Assembly: GCF_024347635.1 (NCBI RefSeq) | Contig: NZ_AP025510.1 | Location: 1,984,001 to 2,048,000 of the forward strand | Direction: 5' to 3' | DNA: 64,000 nucleotides | From: Vibrio tasmaniensis | Lineage (GTDB): Bacteria; Pseudomonadota; Gammaproteobacteria; Enterobacterales; Vibrionaceae | Shown here: in pieces, positions 1 to 9,673 of the stretch | Numbering within the stretch: position 1 is the first letter of the stretch | Layout of the letters: every line of letters begins with the position of its first letter | Position numbers and translations under genes: made by a program | Notes under the pieces: generated by a model | What the model was told of the DNA's origin: nothing | Seen by the model: the letters and a program-made list of their open reading frames with translations, nothing else | The model's database searches: none

Positions 1-2
1 CG

Positions 3-125
3 GCTCAAAAAGCGCTTGGAATGGACATGGATAAGATGAACGCAGAGAAACAGCACTTCTTAGACACGGTTGTTCCAAAATGGGAAGAGCAAGCTGAAAA
101 GCGTGAAGCCAACTACGAATACTAG
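3..125 (+). CDS. nrfA: C-terminal fragment, probable cytochrome c552 nitrite reductase
   Basis: Only the last 40 codons of a gene entering from the left edge are present, in one open frame ending at TAG 123-125. The tail (start [17 protein letters not shown], then [13 protein letters not shown]) resembles, from memory, the helical C-terminus of pentahaem ammonia-forming nitrite reductases. No haem-binding motif lies inside the window. The nrfG gene 500 bp away supports the call, since NrfG belongs to the haem-attachment machinery for NrfA. An intrinsic terminator follows. The assignment is inference from a short fragment; another secreted or cytochrome protein is possible. Confidence 0.5.
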   Translation, partial: AQKALGMDMDKMNAEKQHFLDTVVPKWEEQAEKREANYEY

Positions 126-150
126 TTTCTTCCATTAGACCATTAAGTAA

Positions 151-187
151 AAACCAGTCACACTATTGTTGTGTGGCTGGTTTTTTT
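151..187 (+). terminator. Intrinsic terminator after the nrfA-like gene
   Basis: A stem AACCAGTCACAC / GTGTGGCTGGTT with a short loop is followed by a run of seven T. It lies 25 bases after the stop of the partial gene. Confidence 0.85.
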
Positions 188-252
188 AGGTTTTGGGGGA
201 ATACACATCAATATCGCCGCCCCGATCCACTCGCCAATTCAAGGGATAAACA

Positions 253-597
253 ATGAAAATCTTACTTTCGCTTTCGGCATTATGTATTGCACTACTCAGT
301 TCAAGCGTTCACGCATCTGAGCGTGCTGAGACAGGGTGGGAATTAATAGAGAAAGGCGCATTATTGGTTGATGTCAGAACACCTGCAGAGTTCGAACAAG
401 GGCATCTAGACAACGCCATCAACTACCCTCTTTCTGAAGTGGCTACTCACTTTGCTAAGATAGATAAAGACCAGCCCATCGTGTTGTATTGCCGCAGTGG
501 CAATCGTTCAGGGCAAGCTTATCAATTCTTGCACGCTCAAGGGTTTACTCAAATCCACAATGCTGGTGGCTTAATCGAAATGCAGGAAAACCAATAG
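253..597 (+). CDS. Periplasmic single-domain rhodanese (PspE-like)
   Basis: A 114-residue protein with a signal peptide (residues 1-21, cleavage after VHA) followed by one rhodanese domain. The active-site loop CRSGNRS begins at Cys80, which would carry the persulfide in sulfur transfer, and the DVRTPAEFEQGH motif near residues 40-51 is typical of the family. Size and export match PspE/GlpE-type thiosulfate sulfurtransferases. The ATG follows AAGGG at good spacing. It stands alone between a rightward terminator and leftward nrfG. The physiological substrate cannot be read from sequence. A role in redox or sulfur supply for periplasmic nitrite reduction is conceivable but unsupported beyond proximity. 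Confidence 0.85.
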   Translation: MKILLSLSALCIALLSSSVHASERAETGWELIEKGALLVDVRTPAEFEQGHLDNAINYPLSEVATHFAKIDKDQPIVLYCRSGNRSGQAYQFLHAQGFTQIHNAGGLIEMQENQ

Positions 598-648
598 TCT
601 TAGAGATGAGAGCTTAAGTAAGGTCGCCTCTTTAGCAATTAGCCAAGC

Positions 649-1278
649 TTAACGGATCATCTGTTTGGCTTGGTTGATCGAATGAATAATAGAGACACGA
701 TCAATGCCCTTCTGGTTGGAATCTAAGATTTGAGTCCACGCATCGATCGCTTGTTGATAGCGCATGCTGATGAAGTGATCGGTCGCAATCAACATCAATG
801 CCGTACGATCATTGGGATCAAGCTGCATGGAGTGCTCCAACAACGCATTAACATCATCACTCATCGCTTGAGAGCTAAGATAATAAAGTGCTGTTGCTTT
901 GGCAGCATAGAGGCCAGAAGGCGCTTGAGGATCTAAGCGAATCGCATAATCGTAGCAAGTGAACGCTGCATCAAACTCCCCTCTCTGCATGTACACACCA
1001 CCAAGCTTAAACCACAAGTCGGATTGATTCGGGTCTTGTTTGAGGCTTTGTTGAAGCTCATCTTCGAAATCTGTCGCCGTGTAGTTATTGCTATCATCCA
1101 AAGGAAGTTGAGGTAACTCTTGTTTCAGTTGAGACCAGACCGTAACACTGAGAAGCACTGCAATAAGTGATACGAGAATATTACCTTTGAGGTTACTGTT
1201 ATTTTTACTCGCGGCAATAACAACCACAACTAGAAAGAAGCTCATCAATATCAACGCTACAAGTAACCACATGTCCAT
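649..1278 (-). CDS. nrfG: NrfG-type TPR protein for nitrite reductase haem attachment
   Basis: A 209-residue protein with two N-terminal membrane segments (about 3-22 and 31-49) and a TPR domain from about 70 to 205. The stretch with LYAAKATALYYLSSQAM, then ALMLIATDHF and INQAKQM closely follows E. coli NrfG as I remember it. In E. coli NrfG works with NrfE and NrfF to attach the unusual CXXCK haem of NrfA; CcmI is the related general cytochrome c maturation protein. The ATG is preceded by GGGAAGTGAG. It faces left toward the nrfA-like fragment, with the rhodanese gene between them; nrfE and nrfF are not in the window. Confidence 0.8.
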   Translation of the reverse strand: MDMWLLVALILMSFFLVVVVIAASKNNSNLKGNILVSLIAVLLSVTVWSQLKQELPQLPLDDSNNYTATDFEDELQQSLKQDPNQSDLWFKLGGVYMQRGEFDAAFTCYDYAIRLDPQAPSGLYAAKATALYYLSSQAMSDDVNALLEHSMQLDPNDRTALMLIATDHFISMRYQQAIDAWTQILDSNQKGIDRVSIIHSINQAKQMIR

Positions 1279-1393
1279 CTCACTTCCCTTTTGTTTAGCT
1301 CTATCTACTACTTTATCGTTTTTGTGTTATCTCGTTATTGATCAAAGTTTAGCGTTCGAGATTTAGTACTCAAAGTTTCCCAAAAACAAGATC

Positions 1394-1462
1394 TAAGCAC
1401 TAAGCACTAAGCACTAAGCACTAAGCACTAAGCACTAAGCACTAAGCACTAAGCACTAAGCA
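1394..1462. repeat. Tandem array of a 7-bp unit (TAAGCAC), 9.9 copies
   Basis: Nine perfect copies of TAAGCAC and most of a tenth run without interruption. Unit length and uniformity suggest slipped-strand expansion and likely copy-number variation between strains. It lies between the gyrA terminator and the nrfG promoter area. Confidence 0.97.
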
Positions 1463-1494
1463 AAATGATCGGAATAATAAAAAACGATAGGCAA

Positions 1495-1526
1495 TAAAAA
1501 ACCGAGCACTTAGGCTCGGTTTTTTC
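1495..1526 (-). terminator. Terminator of gyrA
   Basis: The stem ACCGAGC / GCTCGGT (1501-1520) has an A-run on its left and a T-run on its right, so it can act in both directions. It lies 34 bases beyond the gyrA stop. Confidence 0.88.
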
Positions 1527-1559
1527 ATTGGTAAGCTTAATTACTTAACGTAATCGAGA

Positions 1560-4232
1560 TTACTCAGTGTCTTGCTCGCTATCACTTTCAGAGTCAGAAG
1601 CATCAGATGCTTGCTCTTCACTTGATTCAGAAACAACAGCCGTTTCAGCGTTTACTGCGTCAGCATTTGCTTCTTCAGCTTCTTCGCCTTCAACAATCTC
1701 AGCTTCTTCTACTTCGTCGATACGTTGTAGACCTACAACATTCTCGTCTTCAGCAGTACGAATCAGTGTTACACCTTGAGTGTTACGACCAACTTGGCTT
1801 ACTTCCGCTACGCGAGTACGTACTAATGTACCTGCGTCGGTGATCATCATCATTTCATCGCCTTCTTCAACCTGAACAGCACCAACTACTGGGCCATTAC
1901 GATCAGAGACTTTGATAGATACTACACCTTGCGTTGCACGGCCTTTCGTTGGGTATTCAGCCAGCTCAGTACGCTTACCGTAACCGTTTTGAGTCACAGT
2001 TAGGATATCGCCTTCGTTTGAAGGAACAATCAGTGAAACCACTTGATCGTCTTCTGGAAGCTTCATACCACGAACACCAGAGGCAGTACGACCCATTGGA
2101 CGTACTTTGTCCTCGTTAAAGCGAACAACTTTGCCCGACTTCGAGAACAGCATGATGTCGCTATTACCGTCAGTAATATCAACGCCAATCAGTGAATCAT
2201 CGTCACGTAGGTTAACTGCGATTAGGCCGTTAGCACGTACGTTTGCGAATTGATCCAGTGATGTCTTCTTAACTGTACCGTCGCCTGTTGCCATGAAGAT
2301 GAATTTCTCGTTTGAGAATTCAGAAACAGGCAGGATAGCCGTAATACGCTCACCTTCTTCTAGAGGAAGAATGTTAACGATAGGCTTACCACGAGCGGTG
2401 CGGCTTGCTTGAGGCAACTGGTAAACTTTCAGGCGGTACGTTTTACCACGAGTAGAGAAACATAAGATGTTATCGTGAGTATTAGCAACAAGCAGGCGCT
2501 CAATGTAATCCTCATCTTTCATCTTAGTTGCACTCTTACCTTTACCACCACGACGCTGAGCTTCGTAGTCGCTTAGGATTTGGTACTTAACGTAACCTGC
2601 GTTAGAAAGCGTTACTACAACGTCTTCTTGAGCAATTAGCTCTTCCATGTCGATGTCATGAACCGCTGCTGTGATTTCTGTACGACGTTCGTCGCCATAG
2701 ATATCACGTACCGCTTCAAGTTCTTCACGGATCACTTCCATCAAACGCTCAGTGCTTGCAAGAATATGCATTAGCTCAGCGATCTCTTCTAGAAGTGCTT
2801 TGTATTCGTCTAGAATCTTCTCGTGCTCAAGGCCAGTTAGGCGGTGAAGACGAAGTTCTAGAATAGCTTGCGCTTGAGTTTCCGTTAGGAAGTATTGACC
2901 ATCACGGATACCGTATTGGTCTTCAAGCCAATCTGGACGAGCGGCATCAGTACCAGCACGTTCAAGCATTGATGCAACGTTACCAAGATCCCAACCACGA
3001 GATACTAGACCAACTTTAGCTTCTGCTGGTGTTGGTGCGTTCTTGATCAGTTCAATGATTTCATCAATGTTTGCAAGCGCTAAAGATAGAGCTTCCAAGA
3101 TATGTGCACGGTCGCGCGCTTTCTTCAATTCGAAGATAGTACGACGAGTCACAACTTCACGACGGTGATCAACAAAACACTTCAACATATCTTTAATGTT
3201 GAAAAGTTGTGGTTGGCCGTTGTTCAGAGCAACCATGTTGATGCCGAAAGTTGTTTGCAGTTGAGTTTGTGAGTAAAGGTTGTTTAGTACAACTTCACCG
3301 ACAGCGTCACGCTTACATTCAATAACAATACGCATACCATCTTTATCAGATTCGTCACGCAGTGCACTGATGCCTTCAACTTTCTTGTCTTTTACAAGTT
3401 CTGCAATCTTCTCGATCAGACGAGCTTTGTTCACTTGATATGGAATTTCAGTAACGATAATTGTTTCTTTACCGTTCTTTTCCATTTCAATGTTCGCGCG
3501 CGAGCGCATGTAAACTTTGCCACGGCCAGTCTTATATGCATCAACAATGCCCTTACGGCCACTGATTAATGCTGCTGTCGGGAAGTCTGGACCCGGGATG
3601 TAGTCCATTAGCTCATCAATAGTGATGTCTTCATTATTGATAAATGCTAAACAGCCATCAACAACTTCGCCAAGGTTATGCGGCGGGATGTTGGTAGCCA
3701 TACCTACTGCGATACCAGAAGCACCGTTAACCAATAGGTTTGGTATTTTTGTTGGTAAAACTGCTGGTATTTGCTCGGTTCCATCATAGTTAGGAACGAA
3801 GTCAACCGTATCTTTATCAAGATCCGTTAATAGCTCACCAGCTATTTTTGACATACGAACTTCGGTATAACGCATTGCCGCAGCTGAATCGCCGTCAACC
3901 GAACCAAAGTTACCTTGGCCATCGACTAACATATAGCGTAGTGAAAACGGCTGAGCCATACGAACAATTGACTCGTATACCGCACTATCACCGTGTGGGT
4001 GATATTTACCGATTACATCGCCTACTACACGAGCAGACTTTTTATATGCTTTGTTCCAATCATTACCTAATACATTCATCGCGAACAAAACGCGGCGGTG
4101 TACTGGTTTTAGGCCATCACGCACATCTGGAAGGGCACGACCAACGATGACGGACATCGCGTAGTCTAGGTATGAACCTCTAAGCTCATCTTCAATATTT
4201 ACGGGCGTGATCTCTTTCGCTAGATCGCTCAT
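1560..4232 (-). CDS. gyrA: DNA gyrase subunit A
   Basis: An 890-residue type II topoisomerase subunit that breaks and rejoins DNA in the A2B2 gyrase complex. The catalytic tyrosine is Tyr122 (AAMRYTEV). The quinolone-determining region has Ser83 and Glu87 in [11 protein letters not shown]. The GyrA-box QRRGGKG marks the start of the DNA-wrapping C-terminal domain. The last 50 or so residues are strongly acidic and Ser-rich, a tail known to tune wrapping in E. coli gyrase. Length is close to E. coli GyrA (875). Start ATG at 4232. It is divergent from ubiG, as in E. coli. Confidence 0.98.
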   Translation of the reverse strand: MSDLAKEITPVNIEDELRGSYLDYAMSVIVGRALPDVRDGLKPVHRRVLFAMNVLGNDWNKAYKKSARVVGDVIGKYHPHGDSAVYESIVRMAQPFSLRYMLVDGQGNFGSVDGDSAAAMRYTEVRMSKIAGELLTDLDKDTVDFVPNYDGTEQIPAVLPTKIPNLLVNGASGIAVGMATNIPPHNLGEVVDGCLAFINNEDITIDELMDYIPGPDFPTAALISGRKGIVDAYKTGRGKVYMRSRANIEMEKNGKETIIVTEIPYQVNKARLIEKIAELVKDKKVEGISALRDESDKDGMRIVIECKRDAVGEVVLNNLYSQTQLQTTFGINMVALNNGQPQLFNIKDMLKCFVDHRREVVTRRTIFELKKARDRAHILEALSLALANIDEIIELIKNAPTPAEAKVGLVSRGWDLGNVASMLERAGTDAARPDWLEDQYGIRDGQYFLTETQAQAILELRLHRLTGLEHEKILDEYKALLEEIAELMHILASTERLMEVIREELEAVRDIYGDERRTEITAAVHDIDMEELIAQEDVVVTLSNAGYVKYQILSDYEAQRRGGKGKSATKMKDEDYIERLLVANTHDNILCFSTRGKTYRLKVYQLPQASRTARGKPIVNILPLEEGERITAILPVSEFSNEKFIFMATGDGTVKKTSLDQFANVRANGLIAVNLRDDDSLIGVDITDGNSDIMLFSKSGKVVRFNEDKVRPMGRTASGVRGMKLPEDDQVVSLIVPSNEGDILTVTQNGYGKRTELAEYPTKGRATQGVVSIKVSDRNGPVVGAVQVEEGDEMMMITDAGTLVRTRVAEVSQVGRNTQGVTLIRTAEDENVVGLQRIDEVEEAEIVEGEEAEEANADAVNAETAVVSESSEEQASDASDSESDSEQDTE

Positions 4233-4523
4233 AGAGCCATTTTCCCTCTATAGTCAGATCGTATTTTTGAATACGTATAAGACCGAAAAATATAACACAA
4301 ATTTACCTACGGAGGCATCACTTTCCCTCTCCTTTTACCATCTTGTGACCCTTGTAGCCAATCTATTGATGAGAAATTGCACCTCAGCGTCATATCTTGC
4401 TGAAACATGGTCACTTTACACTCAATAAACTAGCAAAATTGTAGATCTTCTGGTCAGCAGGAAAAGGCAAGTTATAATGCCTGCAATTTCATGGATGCAT
4501 TATTTAACTTGGAAATGCCGATT

Positions 4524-5237
4524 ATGACTAAATCACAAAACGTAGACCCAGCAGAAATCAAAAAATTCGAAGACATGGCGTCGCGCTGGTGGGATCTAGA
4601 AGGCGAGTTTAAGCCACTACATCAAATCAACCCACTGCGCCTAAATTACGTGCTAGAGAAAACCGAAGGCCTATTTGGCAAGAAAGTTCTCGATGTTGGC
4701 TGCGGCGGCGGTATTTTGGCTGAAAGCATGGCCATTGAAGGTGCGGTAGTCACTGGTTTAGACATGGGTAAAGAACCGCTAGAAGTCGCTCGTCTACATG
4801 CATTAGAAACTGGCACCAAGCTCGATTACATTCAAAGCACCATTGAAGACCATGCAGAGCAAAACCCACAAACTTACGATGTGGTGACGTGCATGGAAAT
4901 GTTGGAACACGTCCCTGACCCACAATCGGTTATCTCGGCTTGTTCAAAACTAGTGAAACCGGGCGGCCACGTATTCTTCTCTACATTGAACCGTAACTTT
5001 AAGTCTTACCTATTCGCTATTGTCGGTGCAGAAAAGTTATTAAAGATTGTTCCAGAAGGCACTCACGACCACGAAAAATTCATTCGCCCAGCTGAACTTA
5101 TCAAGATGATAGACAACACTCCGCTACAAGAGTTAGGGATTACAGGACTGCACTACAACCCGTTAACGGACACTTACCGTTTAGGCACAAATGTAGATGT
5201 TAACTACATAGTCCACACACAAAATATCGCCCAATAA
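4524..5237 (+). CDS. ubiG: Ubiquinone biosynthesis O-methyltransferase
   Basis: A SAM-dependent class I methyltransferase that performs both O-methylations of ubiquinone synthesis. The SAM motif VLDVGCGGG is at residues 55-63, and the N-terminal block [15 protein letters not shown] is diagnostic of UbiG. The start at 4524 gives 237 residues beginning MTKSQNVDP, matching the family. An in-frame ATG at 4491 would add 11 residues that homologues lack. Divergently arranged with gyrA and followed by nrdAB, the E. coli order. Confidence 0.96.
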   Translation: MTKSQNVDPAEIKKFEDMASRWWDLEGEFKPLHQINPLRLNYVLEKTEGLFGKKVLDVGCGGGILAESMAIEGAVVTGLDMGKEPLEVARLHALETGTKLDYIQSTIEDHAEQNPQTYDVVTCMEMLEHVPDPQSVISACSKLVKPGGHVFFSTLNRNFKSYLFAIVGAEKLLKIVPEGTHDHEKFIRPAELIKMIDNTPLQELGITGLHYNPLTDTYRLGTNVDVNYIVHTQNIAQ

Positions 5238-5542
5238 CTATTAGTATCTATACCAGTAACTCTACCTTAAAAGCTTTTAGAAATAGACGATTGAAAAGAG
5301 TTGCAATTAACATAACTTTGCGACTTTTTTCAGTCTAAATTTCGTGCGCTCGCTTCCATTTTGACCACCTAGATTTAATTTTAATCATCCAAAATCCATT
5401 GCCCATTTTGCTCAAAGATCAAGGGATTTTTTTTTATGAGCGCGCAAAAATAAAGCAACCTTAAAAGCCTATTTTTATACAATCAAGTCACATCGAACCT
5501 CGTCAGTTAGTGGTCACTTACAGTTTTTTTTCAATCCACCAC

Positions 5543-5551
5543 TTATCCACA
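5543..5551 (+). promoter_or_regulatory. DnaA box upstream of nrdA
   Basis: TTATCCACA is a perfect match to the strong E. coli DnaA 9-mer. DnaA is known to bind and regulate the E. coli nrdAB promoter. The box is about 200 bases before the nrdA start. A single 9-mer can occur by chance; context raises its credibility. Confidence 0.65.
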
Positions 5552-5620
5552 AGCACTCCCATTTCTTTACCTTGAAAAATATAAGCTGTAGCACTATCTT
5601 GTAACCCAACAAACAAATGA

Positions 5621-5657
5621 CCCCTATATGTTGTGTTTGAACTACAATGTATGGGTA
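5621..5657 (+). promoter_or_regulatory. Candidate NrdR box pair upstream of nrdA
   Basis: CCCCTATATGTTGTGT (5621-5636) matches the NrdR consensus (acaCwAtATaTwGtgt) at most positions. A weaker site, CTACAATGTATGGGTA (5642-5657), begins 21 bases later, two helical turns. NrdR represses ribonucleotide reductase operons through paired boxes spaced by whole turns. The first box is good; the second is marginal. Confidence 0.55.
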
Positions 5658-5753
5658 GACCAAGATCACAAAGCCGAAACGTAATTTACAAAAATTACAC
5701 AGAAATACACAAAAACACGGCTTTGTTCAGTTTTGTTAGGGAAATTAAGCAGA

Positions 5754-8036
5754 ATGAACCAACAACTTACTGTTACCAAACGTAACGGGCGCAAAGAAAC
5801 AATCGATTTAGAGAAAATCCATCGAGTGATCACATGGGCTGCTGAAGGCTTGCACAATGTTTCTGTATCACAAGTAGAATTGAAAGCTCACATTCAGTTT
5901 TACGATGGCATCACCACTACTGACATTCATGAAACTATCATCAAGTCAGCAGCGGATTTAATCTCTGAAGAGACTCCTGATTACCAATATCTAGCAGCAC
6001 GTCTGTCAGTATTCCACCTACGTAAAAAAGCGTACGGCGAGTACGAGCCACCGGCTCTATATGACCACGTTGCAAAACTGGTTGATATGGGTAAATACGA
6101 TAGCCACCTAATGGAAGACTACACGAAAGCTGAGTTTGACGAGCTTGACGCGTACATCGACCACAAGCGTGACTTAGACTTCTCTTATGCAGCGGTCAAG
6201 CAGCTTGAAGGTAAATACTTCGTGCAAAACCGTGTAACAAAAGAAATCTACGAGAGTGCTCAGTTCCTTTACATCCTAGTTGCTGCTTGTTTATTCGGTA
6301 AATACCCGAAATCAACTCGTCTGGATTACATCAAACGTTTTTACGACGCCTCGTCTACGTTTAAGATTTCTCTACCTACACCAATTATGTCTGGTGTACG
6401 TACGCCTACTCGTCAATTCAGTTCTTGTGTACTGATCGAGTGTGGTGACAGCCTTGATTCTATCAACGCAACAGCAAGCTCTATTGTTCGTTACGTATCT
6501 CAACGTGCTGGTATTGGTATCAACGCAGGTCGTATCCGTGCGCTTGGTTCTGAAATTCGTGGTGGTGAAGCGTTCCACACTGGCTGTATCCCTTTCTACA
6601 AATACTTCCAAACAGCAGTAAAATGTTGTTCTCAAGGTGGTGTTCGTGGCGGTGCAGCAACCGTGTTCTACCCACTATGGCACGGTGAAGTTCAGTCTCT
6701 ATTAGTACTGAAAAACAACCGTGGTGTTGAAGAGAACCGTGTTCGTCACATGGACTACGGCGTACAGCTTAATAAGCTTATGTACTCTCGTCTTGTTCAA
6801 GGTGGCAACATCAGCCTGTTCTCACCTTCTGACGTACCTGGCCTTTACGATGCGTTCTTCGAAAACCAAGAACGTTTTGAAGAGCTGTACGTTAAGTACG
6901 AAAACGATCCTTCAGTGAAGCGTGAAACGGTTAAAGCGGTTGAACTGTTCTCTCTACTCATGCAAGAGCGTGCTTCTACTGGTCGTATCTACATTCAGAA
7001 CGTTGATCACTGTAATACACACAGCCCGTTCGACTCTGAAGTGGCACCTGTTCGTCAATCGAACCTATGTCTAGAAATCGCGCTACCAACTAAGCCGCTT
7101 TCTAACGTAGAAGATGACGAAGGTGAGATTGCACTGTGTACGCTTTCAGCGTTCAACCTTGGCGCAATCAATGAACTCGACGATCTAGCAGAGCTTTCTG
7201 AGTTGGTTGTTCGTGCACTTGATGCACTGCTTGATTACCAAGACTACCCGCTTCCAGCAGCATACAAATCGACAATGAATCGCCGTACTTTAGGTGTGGG
7301 TGTCATCAACTATGCATACTACCTAGCGAAGAATGGGGTTAAGTACTCTGACGGCAGCGCCAATGCCCTGACTCACCGCACTTTTGAAGCAATTCAATAC
7401 CACTTGCTAAAAGCGTCTGTTGAACTAGCGAAAGAGCAAGGCCGTTGCCCGTCTTTCCACGAGACCAACTACGCGAAAGGTCTACTGCCAATCGATACTT
7501 ATAAAAAAGATATCGACTTAGTATGTGAAGAACCACTGCACTACGATTGGGACACGCTACGTGAAGAGATCATGGAGCACGGTCTGCGTAACTCTACGCT
7601 AACAGCGCTTATGCCTTCTGAGACTTCGTCTCAAATCTCGAACGCGACTAACGGTATCGAGCCACCACGTGGTTATGTATCAGTGAAAGCGTCGAAAGAC
7701 GGTATCCTGAAGCAAGTTGTTCCTGATTTCTTAAATCTTAAAAACAACTACGAGCTACTTTGGAACATTGGCAATAACGACGGTTACCTACACTTAGTGG
7801 GTATCATGCAAAAGTTCGTTGACCAAGCTATCTCTGCAAACACTAACTATGATCCAAGTGTTTACGACAGCGGTAAAGTACCAATGAAGCAGCTGCTTAA
7901 AGACCTGCTAACAGCATACAAGTATGGTGTTAAAACGCTTTACTACCATAACACGCGTGATGGTGCTAAAGACGACCAAGGCGATGCAGTTCAAGTGCCG
8001 GAAGAAGATTGTGAAGGCGGCGGTTGTAAGATCTAA
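5754..8036 (+). CDS. nrdA: Ribonucleoside-diphosphate reductase class Ia, alpha subunit
   Basis: The large catalytic subunit (760 residues) of the aerobic class Ia enzyme that reduces ribonucleoside diphosphates to deoxyribonucleotides. It has an N-terminal ATP-cone (about 1-95) for activity control, the 10-stranded barrel with ISLPTPIMSGVRTPTRQFSSC and NLCLEIALPTKP around the catalytic cysteines, and a C-terminal redox pair CEGGGC that receives electrons from thioredoxin or glutaredoxin. Start chosen at ATG 5754 (MNQQLTVTKRNGR), which aligns with E. coli NrdA; an upstream in-frame start at 5733 is unlikely. nrdB follows after about 100 bases. Confidence 0.98.
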   Translation: MNQQLTVTKRNGRKETIDLEKIHRVITWAAEGLHNVSVSQVELKAHIQFYDGITTTDIHETIIKSAADLISEETPDYQYLAARLSVFHLRKKAYGEYEPPALYDHVAKLVDMGKYDSHLMEDYTKAEFDELDAYIDHKRDLDFSYAAVKQLEGKYFVQNRVTKEIYESAQFLYILVAACLFGKYPKSTRLDYIKRFYDASSTFKISLPTPIMSGVRTPTRQFSSCVLIECGDSLDSINATASSIVRYVSQRAGIGINAGRIRALGSEIRGGEAFHTGCIPFYKYFQTAVKCCSQGGVRGGAATVFYPLWHGEVQSLLVLKNNRGVEENRVRHMDYGVQLNKLMYSRLVQGGNISLFSPSDVPGLYDAFFENQERFEELYVKYENDPSVKRETVKAVELFSLLMQERASTGRIYIQNVDHCNTHSPFDSEVAPVRQSNLCLEIALPTKPLSNVEDDEGEIALCTLSAFNLGAINELDDLAELSELVVRALDALLDYQDYPLPAAYKSTMNRRTLGVGVINYAYYLAKNGVKYSDGSANALTHRTFEAIQYHLLKASVELAKEQGRCPSFHETNYAKGLLPIDTYKKDIDLVCEEPLHYDWDTLREEIMEHGLRNSTLTALMPSETSSQISNATNGIEPPRGYVSVKASKDGILKQVVPDFLNLKNNYELLWNIGNNDGYLHLVGIMQKFVDQAISANTNYDPSVYDSGKVPMKQLLKDLLTAYKYGVKTLYYHNTRDGAKDDQGDAVQVPEEDCEGGGCKI

Positions 8037-8056
8037 ACCGCAATAAACACTAAGAC

Positions 8057-8083
8057 CCCAGAGAAGTTATCTTCTCTGGGTTT
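8057..8083 (+). terminator. Strong hairpin between nrdA and nrdB
   Basis: CCCAGAGAAG and CTTCTCTGGG form a perfect 10-bp stem with a TTAT loop, followed by only three T. It could be a leaky terminator or an mRNA-stability element adjusting the NrdA to NrdB ratio. Function is inferred. Confidence 0.6.
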
Positions 8084-8137
8084 AAAGCATTAACAGGGTC
8101 CGTTTTATTGCGGGTCTTTAAAGGATTTGAGGCATTT

Positions 8138-9271
8138 ATGGCTTACAGTACTTTTTCTCAACAAAAAAATGACCAACTAAAAGAACCTATGTTCTTGGGT
8201 CAGTCGGTAAACGTTGCACGTTACGACCAACAAAAATTTGAAATCTTCGAAAAGTTGATCGAGAAGCAGCTTTCTTTCTTCTGGCGTCCAGAAGAAGTAG
8301 ACGTGTCTAGCGACCGTATCGACTACAACAAGCTTCCTGAGCATGAAAAGCACATCTTCATCTCTAACCTGAAGTACCAAACACTTCTAGATTCTATCCA
8401 AGGCCGCAGCCCTAACGTTGCCCTACTTCCTTTGGTATCACTACCAGAAGTTGAAACTTGGATTGAGACATGGTCATTCTCAGAAACGATCCACTCTCGT
8501 TCTTACACGCACATCATCCGTAACATCGTAAATGATCCAGGCGTAGTATTCGACGACATCGTTGAAAACGAAGAGATCCTGAAGCGTGCTAAAGACATCG
8601 CATTTTACTACGACGATTTGATCAAGCTGACGGCTGACTACCACCGCTACGGTGAAGGCAACCACAACATCAACGGCGAAGACGTTAAGATTTCACTTCA
8701 CGACCTGAAGAAGAAGCTTTACGTATGTCTAATGTCTGTAAACGCACTGGAAGCGATTCGTTTCTACGTAAGTTTTGCATGTTCATTCGCATTCGCTGAA
8801 CGTGAGCTAATGGAAGGTAACGCGAAGATCATCAAGCTAATCGCTCGTGATGAAGCTCTTCACCTTACTGGTACACAGCACATGATCAACTTGCTGCGTA
8901 ATGGCCAAGATGACTTCGAATTCATGCAGATCGCTGAAGAGTGTAAGCAAGAGTGTTTCGACCTATTCAAAGAAGCAGCAGAGCAAGAGAAAGAGTGGGC
9001 AGAATACCTATTCAAAGATGGCTCTATGATTGGTCTAAACAAAGACATTCTTTGCCAATACGTTGAGTACATTACTAACATCCGTATGCAGGCAGTTGGT
9101 CTAGGTACGGCTTACCCAGAAGCAACGTCGAACCCAATTCCATGGATCAACGCTTGGTTGTCTTCAGATAACGTTCAAGTTGCTCCACAAGAAGCTGAAA
9201 TCAGTTCTTACCTAGTTGGCCAAATCGACAACGAAGTAAAAGCTGACGACTTTGAAGGGTTTGAGCTGTAA
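8138..9271 (+). CDS. nrdB: Ribonucleoside-diphosphate reductase class Ia, beta subunit
   Basis: The 377-residue radical-generating subunit, with a diiron-tyrosyl cofactor, that pairs with NrdA. Nearly all of it follows E. coli NrdB: the N-terminus [17 protein letters not shown], the radical/iron region [16 protein letters not shown], iron ligands in [14 protein letters not shown], and the C-terminal tail that docks on NrdA. Start placed at ATG 8138 with TTGAGG upstream; an in-frame start at 8108 would add 10 non-conserved residues. Its stop overlaps the start of the ferredoxin gene by one base (TAATG), implying translational coupling. Confidence 0.98.
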   Translation: MAYSTFSQQKNDQLKEPMFLGQSVNVARYDQQKFEIFEKLIEKQLSFFWRPEEVDVSSDRIDYNKLPEHEKHIFISNLKYQTLLDSIQGRSPNVALLPLVSLPEVETWIETWSFSETIHSRSYTHIIRNIVNDPGVVFDDIVENEEILKRAKDIAFYYDDLIKLTADYHRYGEGNHNINGEDVKISLHDLKKKLYVCLMSVNALEAIRFYVSFACSFAFAERELMEGNAKIIKLIARDEALHLTGTQHMINLLRNGQDDFEFMQIAEECKQECFDLFKEAAEQEKEWAEYLFKDGSMIGLNKDILCQYVEYITNIRMQAVGLGTAYPEATSNPIPWINAWLSSDNVQVAPQEAEISSYLVGQIDNEVKADDFEGFEL

Positions 9272-9549
9272 TGCCAACAATCAAAATCAACAAGCTGACT
9301 TCTATTGAATCTAACCCTTCAAATACTCTATTGGAAACAATGGAACAAGCAGGGTTAGAGCCAGAATACAACTGCCGAGATGGCCACTGTGGCGCTTGCC
9401 GCTGTACGTTGGATTCCGGTGAAGTTGAGTACGTTGGTTTTGCTATGGCTTACACGCAAGGCAATGAAATATTACCTTGTATCTGTAAAGCAAAAACAGA
9501 ACTATCGCTGAGTAACGTTATTCACAGAAATAAGCAAAAAAGTGCTTAA
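9271..9549 (+). CDS. yfaE: YfaE-type [2Fe-2S] ferredoxin
   Basis: A 92-residue plant-type ferredoxin. Cluster ligands are Cys35, Cys40 and Cys43 (C-X4-C-X2-C), with the fourth at Cys70 or Cys72 in LPCICKAK. In E. coli, YfaE maintains and repairs the NrdB diferric-tyrosyl radical cofactor. The one-base overlap with nrdB fits that role. An intrinsic terminator about 90 bases downstream ends the nrdAB-yfaE unit. Confidence 0.93.
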   Translation: MPTIKINKLTSIESNPSNTLLETMEQAGLEPEYNCRDGHCGACRCTLDSGEVEYVGFAMAYTQGNEILPCICKAKTELSLSNVIHRNKQKSA

Positions 9550-9636
9550 TACTTGTACTTAGATCTTATACTTTGATAACTAGCTACTTAACGCGATTAG
9601 TACAATGTTGAATCGTTAACAGAAAGCTTAAAAATT

Positions 9637-9673
9637 TAAGGGCCCGATAATTTTCATTATCAGGCCCTTTTTG
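9637..9673 (+). terminator. Terminator of nrdAB-yfaE
   Basis: AAGGGCCCGATAA pairs with TTATCAGGCCCTT around a TTTTCA loop (one internal mismatch), followed by T residues. Confidence 0.9.

Larger units (their letters stand above)
1279..1559. other. Intergenic region between nrfG and gyrA
   Basis: About 280 bases between the start of leftward nrfG and the end of leftward gyrA. It holds the presumed nrfG promoter, a 7-bp tandem repeat array and the gyrA terminator. I see no other gene. Confidence 0.6.
5238..5753 (+). promoter_or_regulatory. Long control region upstream of nrdA
   Basis: A 516-base gap without a convincing ORF. It contains a perfect DnaA 9-mer, an NrdR-like box with a weaker second site, and near nrdA a nested inverted repeat: outer arms CAAAGCCG (5669-5676) and CGGCTTTG (5719-5726) enclose GTAATTT-ACAA-AAATTAC (5681-5698). 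The first 200 bases, after ubiG, show nothing recognisable beyond AT-rich DNA. Confidence 0.6.

Noticed and set aside
1394..1462. CRISPR-like repeat
   Set aside because: Units of 7 bp in direct tandem with no spacers are a microsatellite-like array, not CRISPR. The same applies to the 18-bp array at 31010-31092.
3848..4428. Rightward ORFs of 73-100 codons overlapping gyrA
   Set aside because: Antisense shadows of a strongly coding gene, without ribosome sites or recognisable domains; other long antisense ORFs in uvrC, pspA and trp genes were discarded for the same reason.
4491..4523. In-frame upstream ATG that lengthens UbiG
   Set aside because: Homologues begin at the position of ATG 4524; the extra 11 residues are not conserved.
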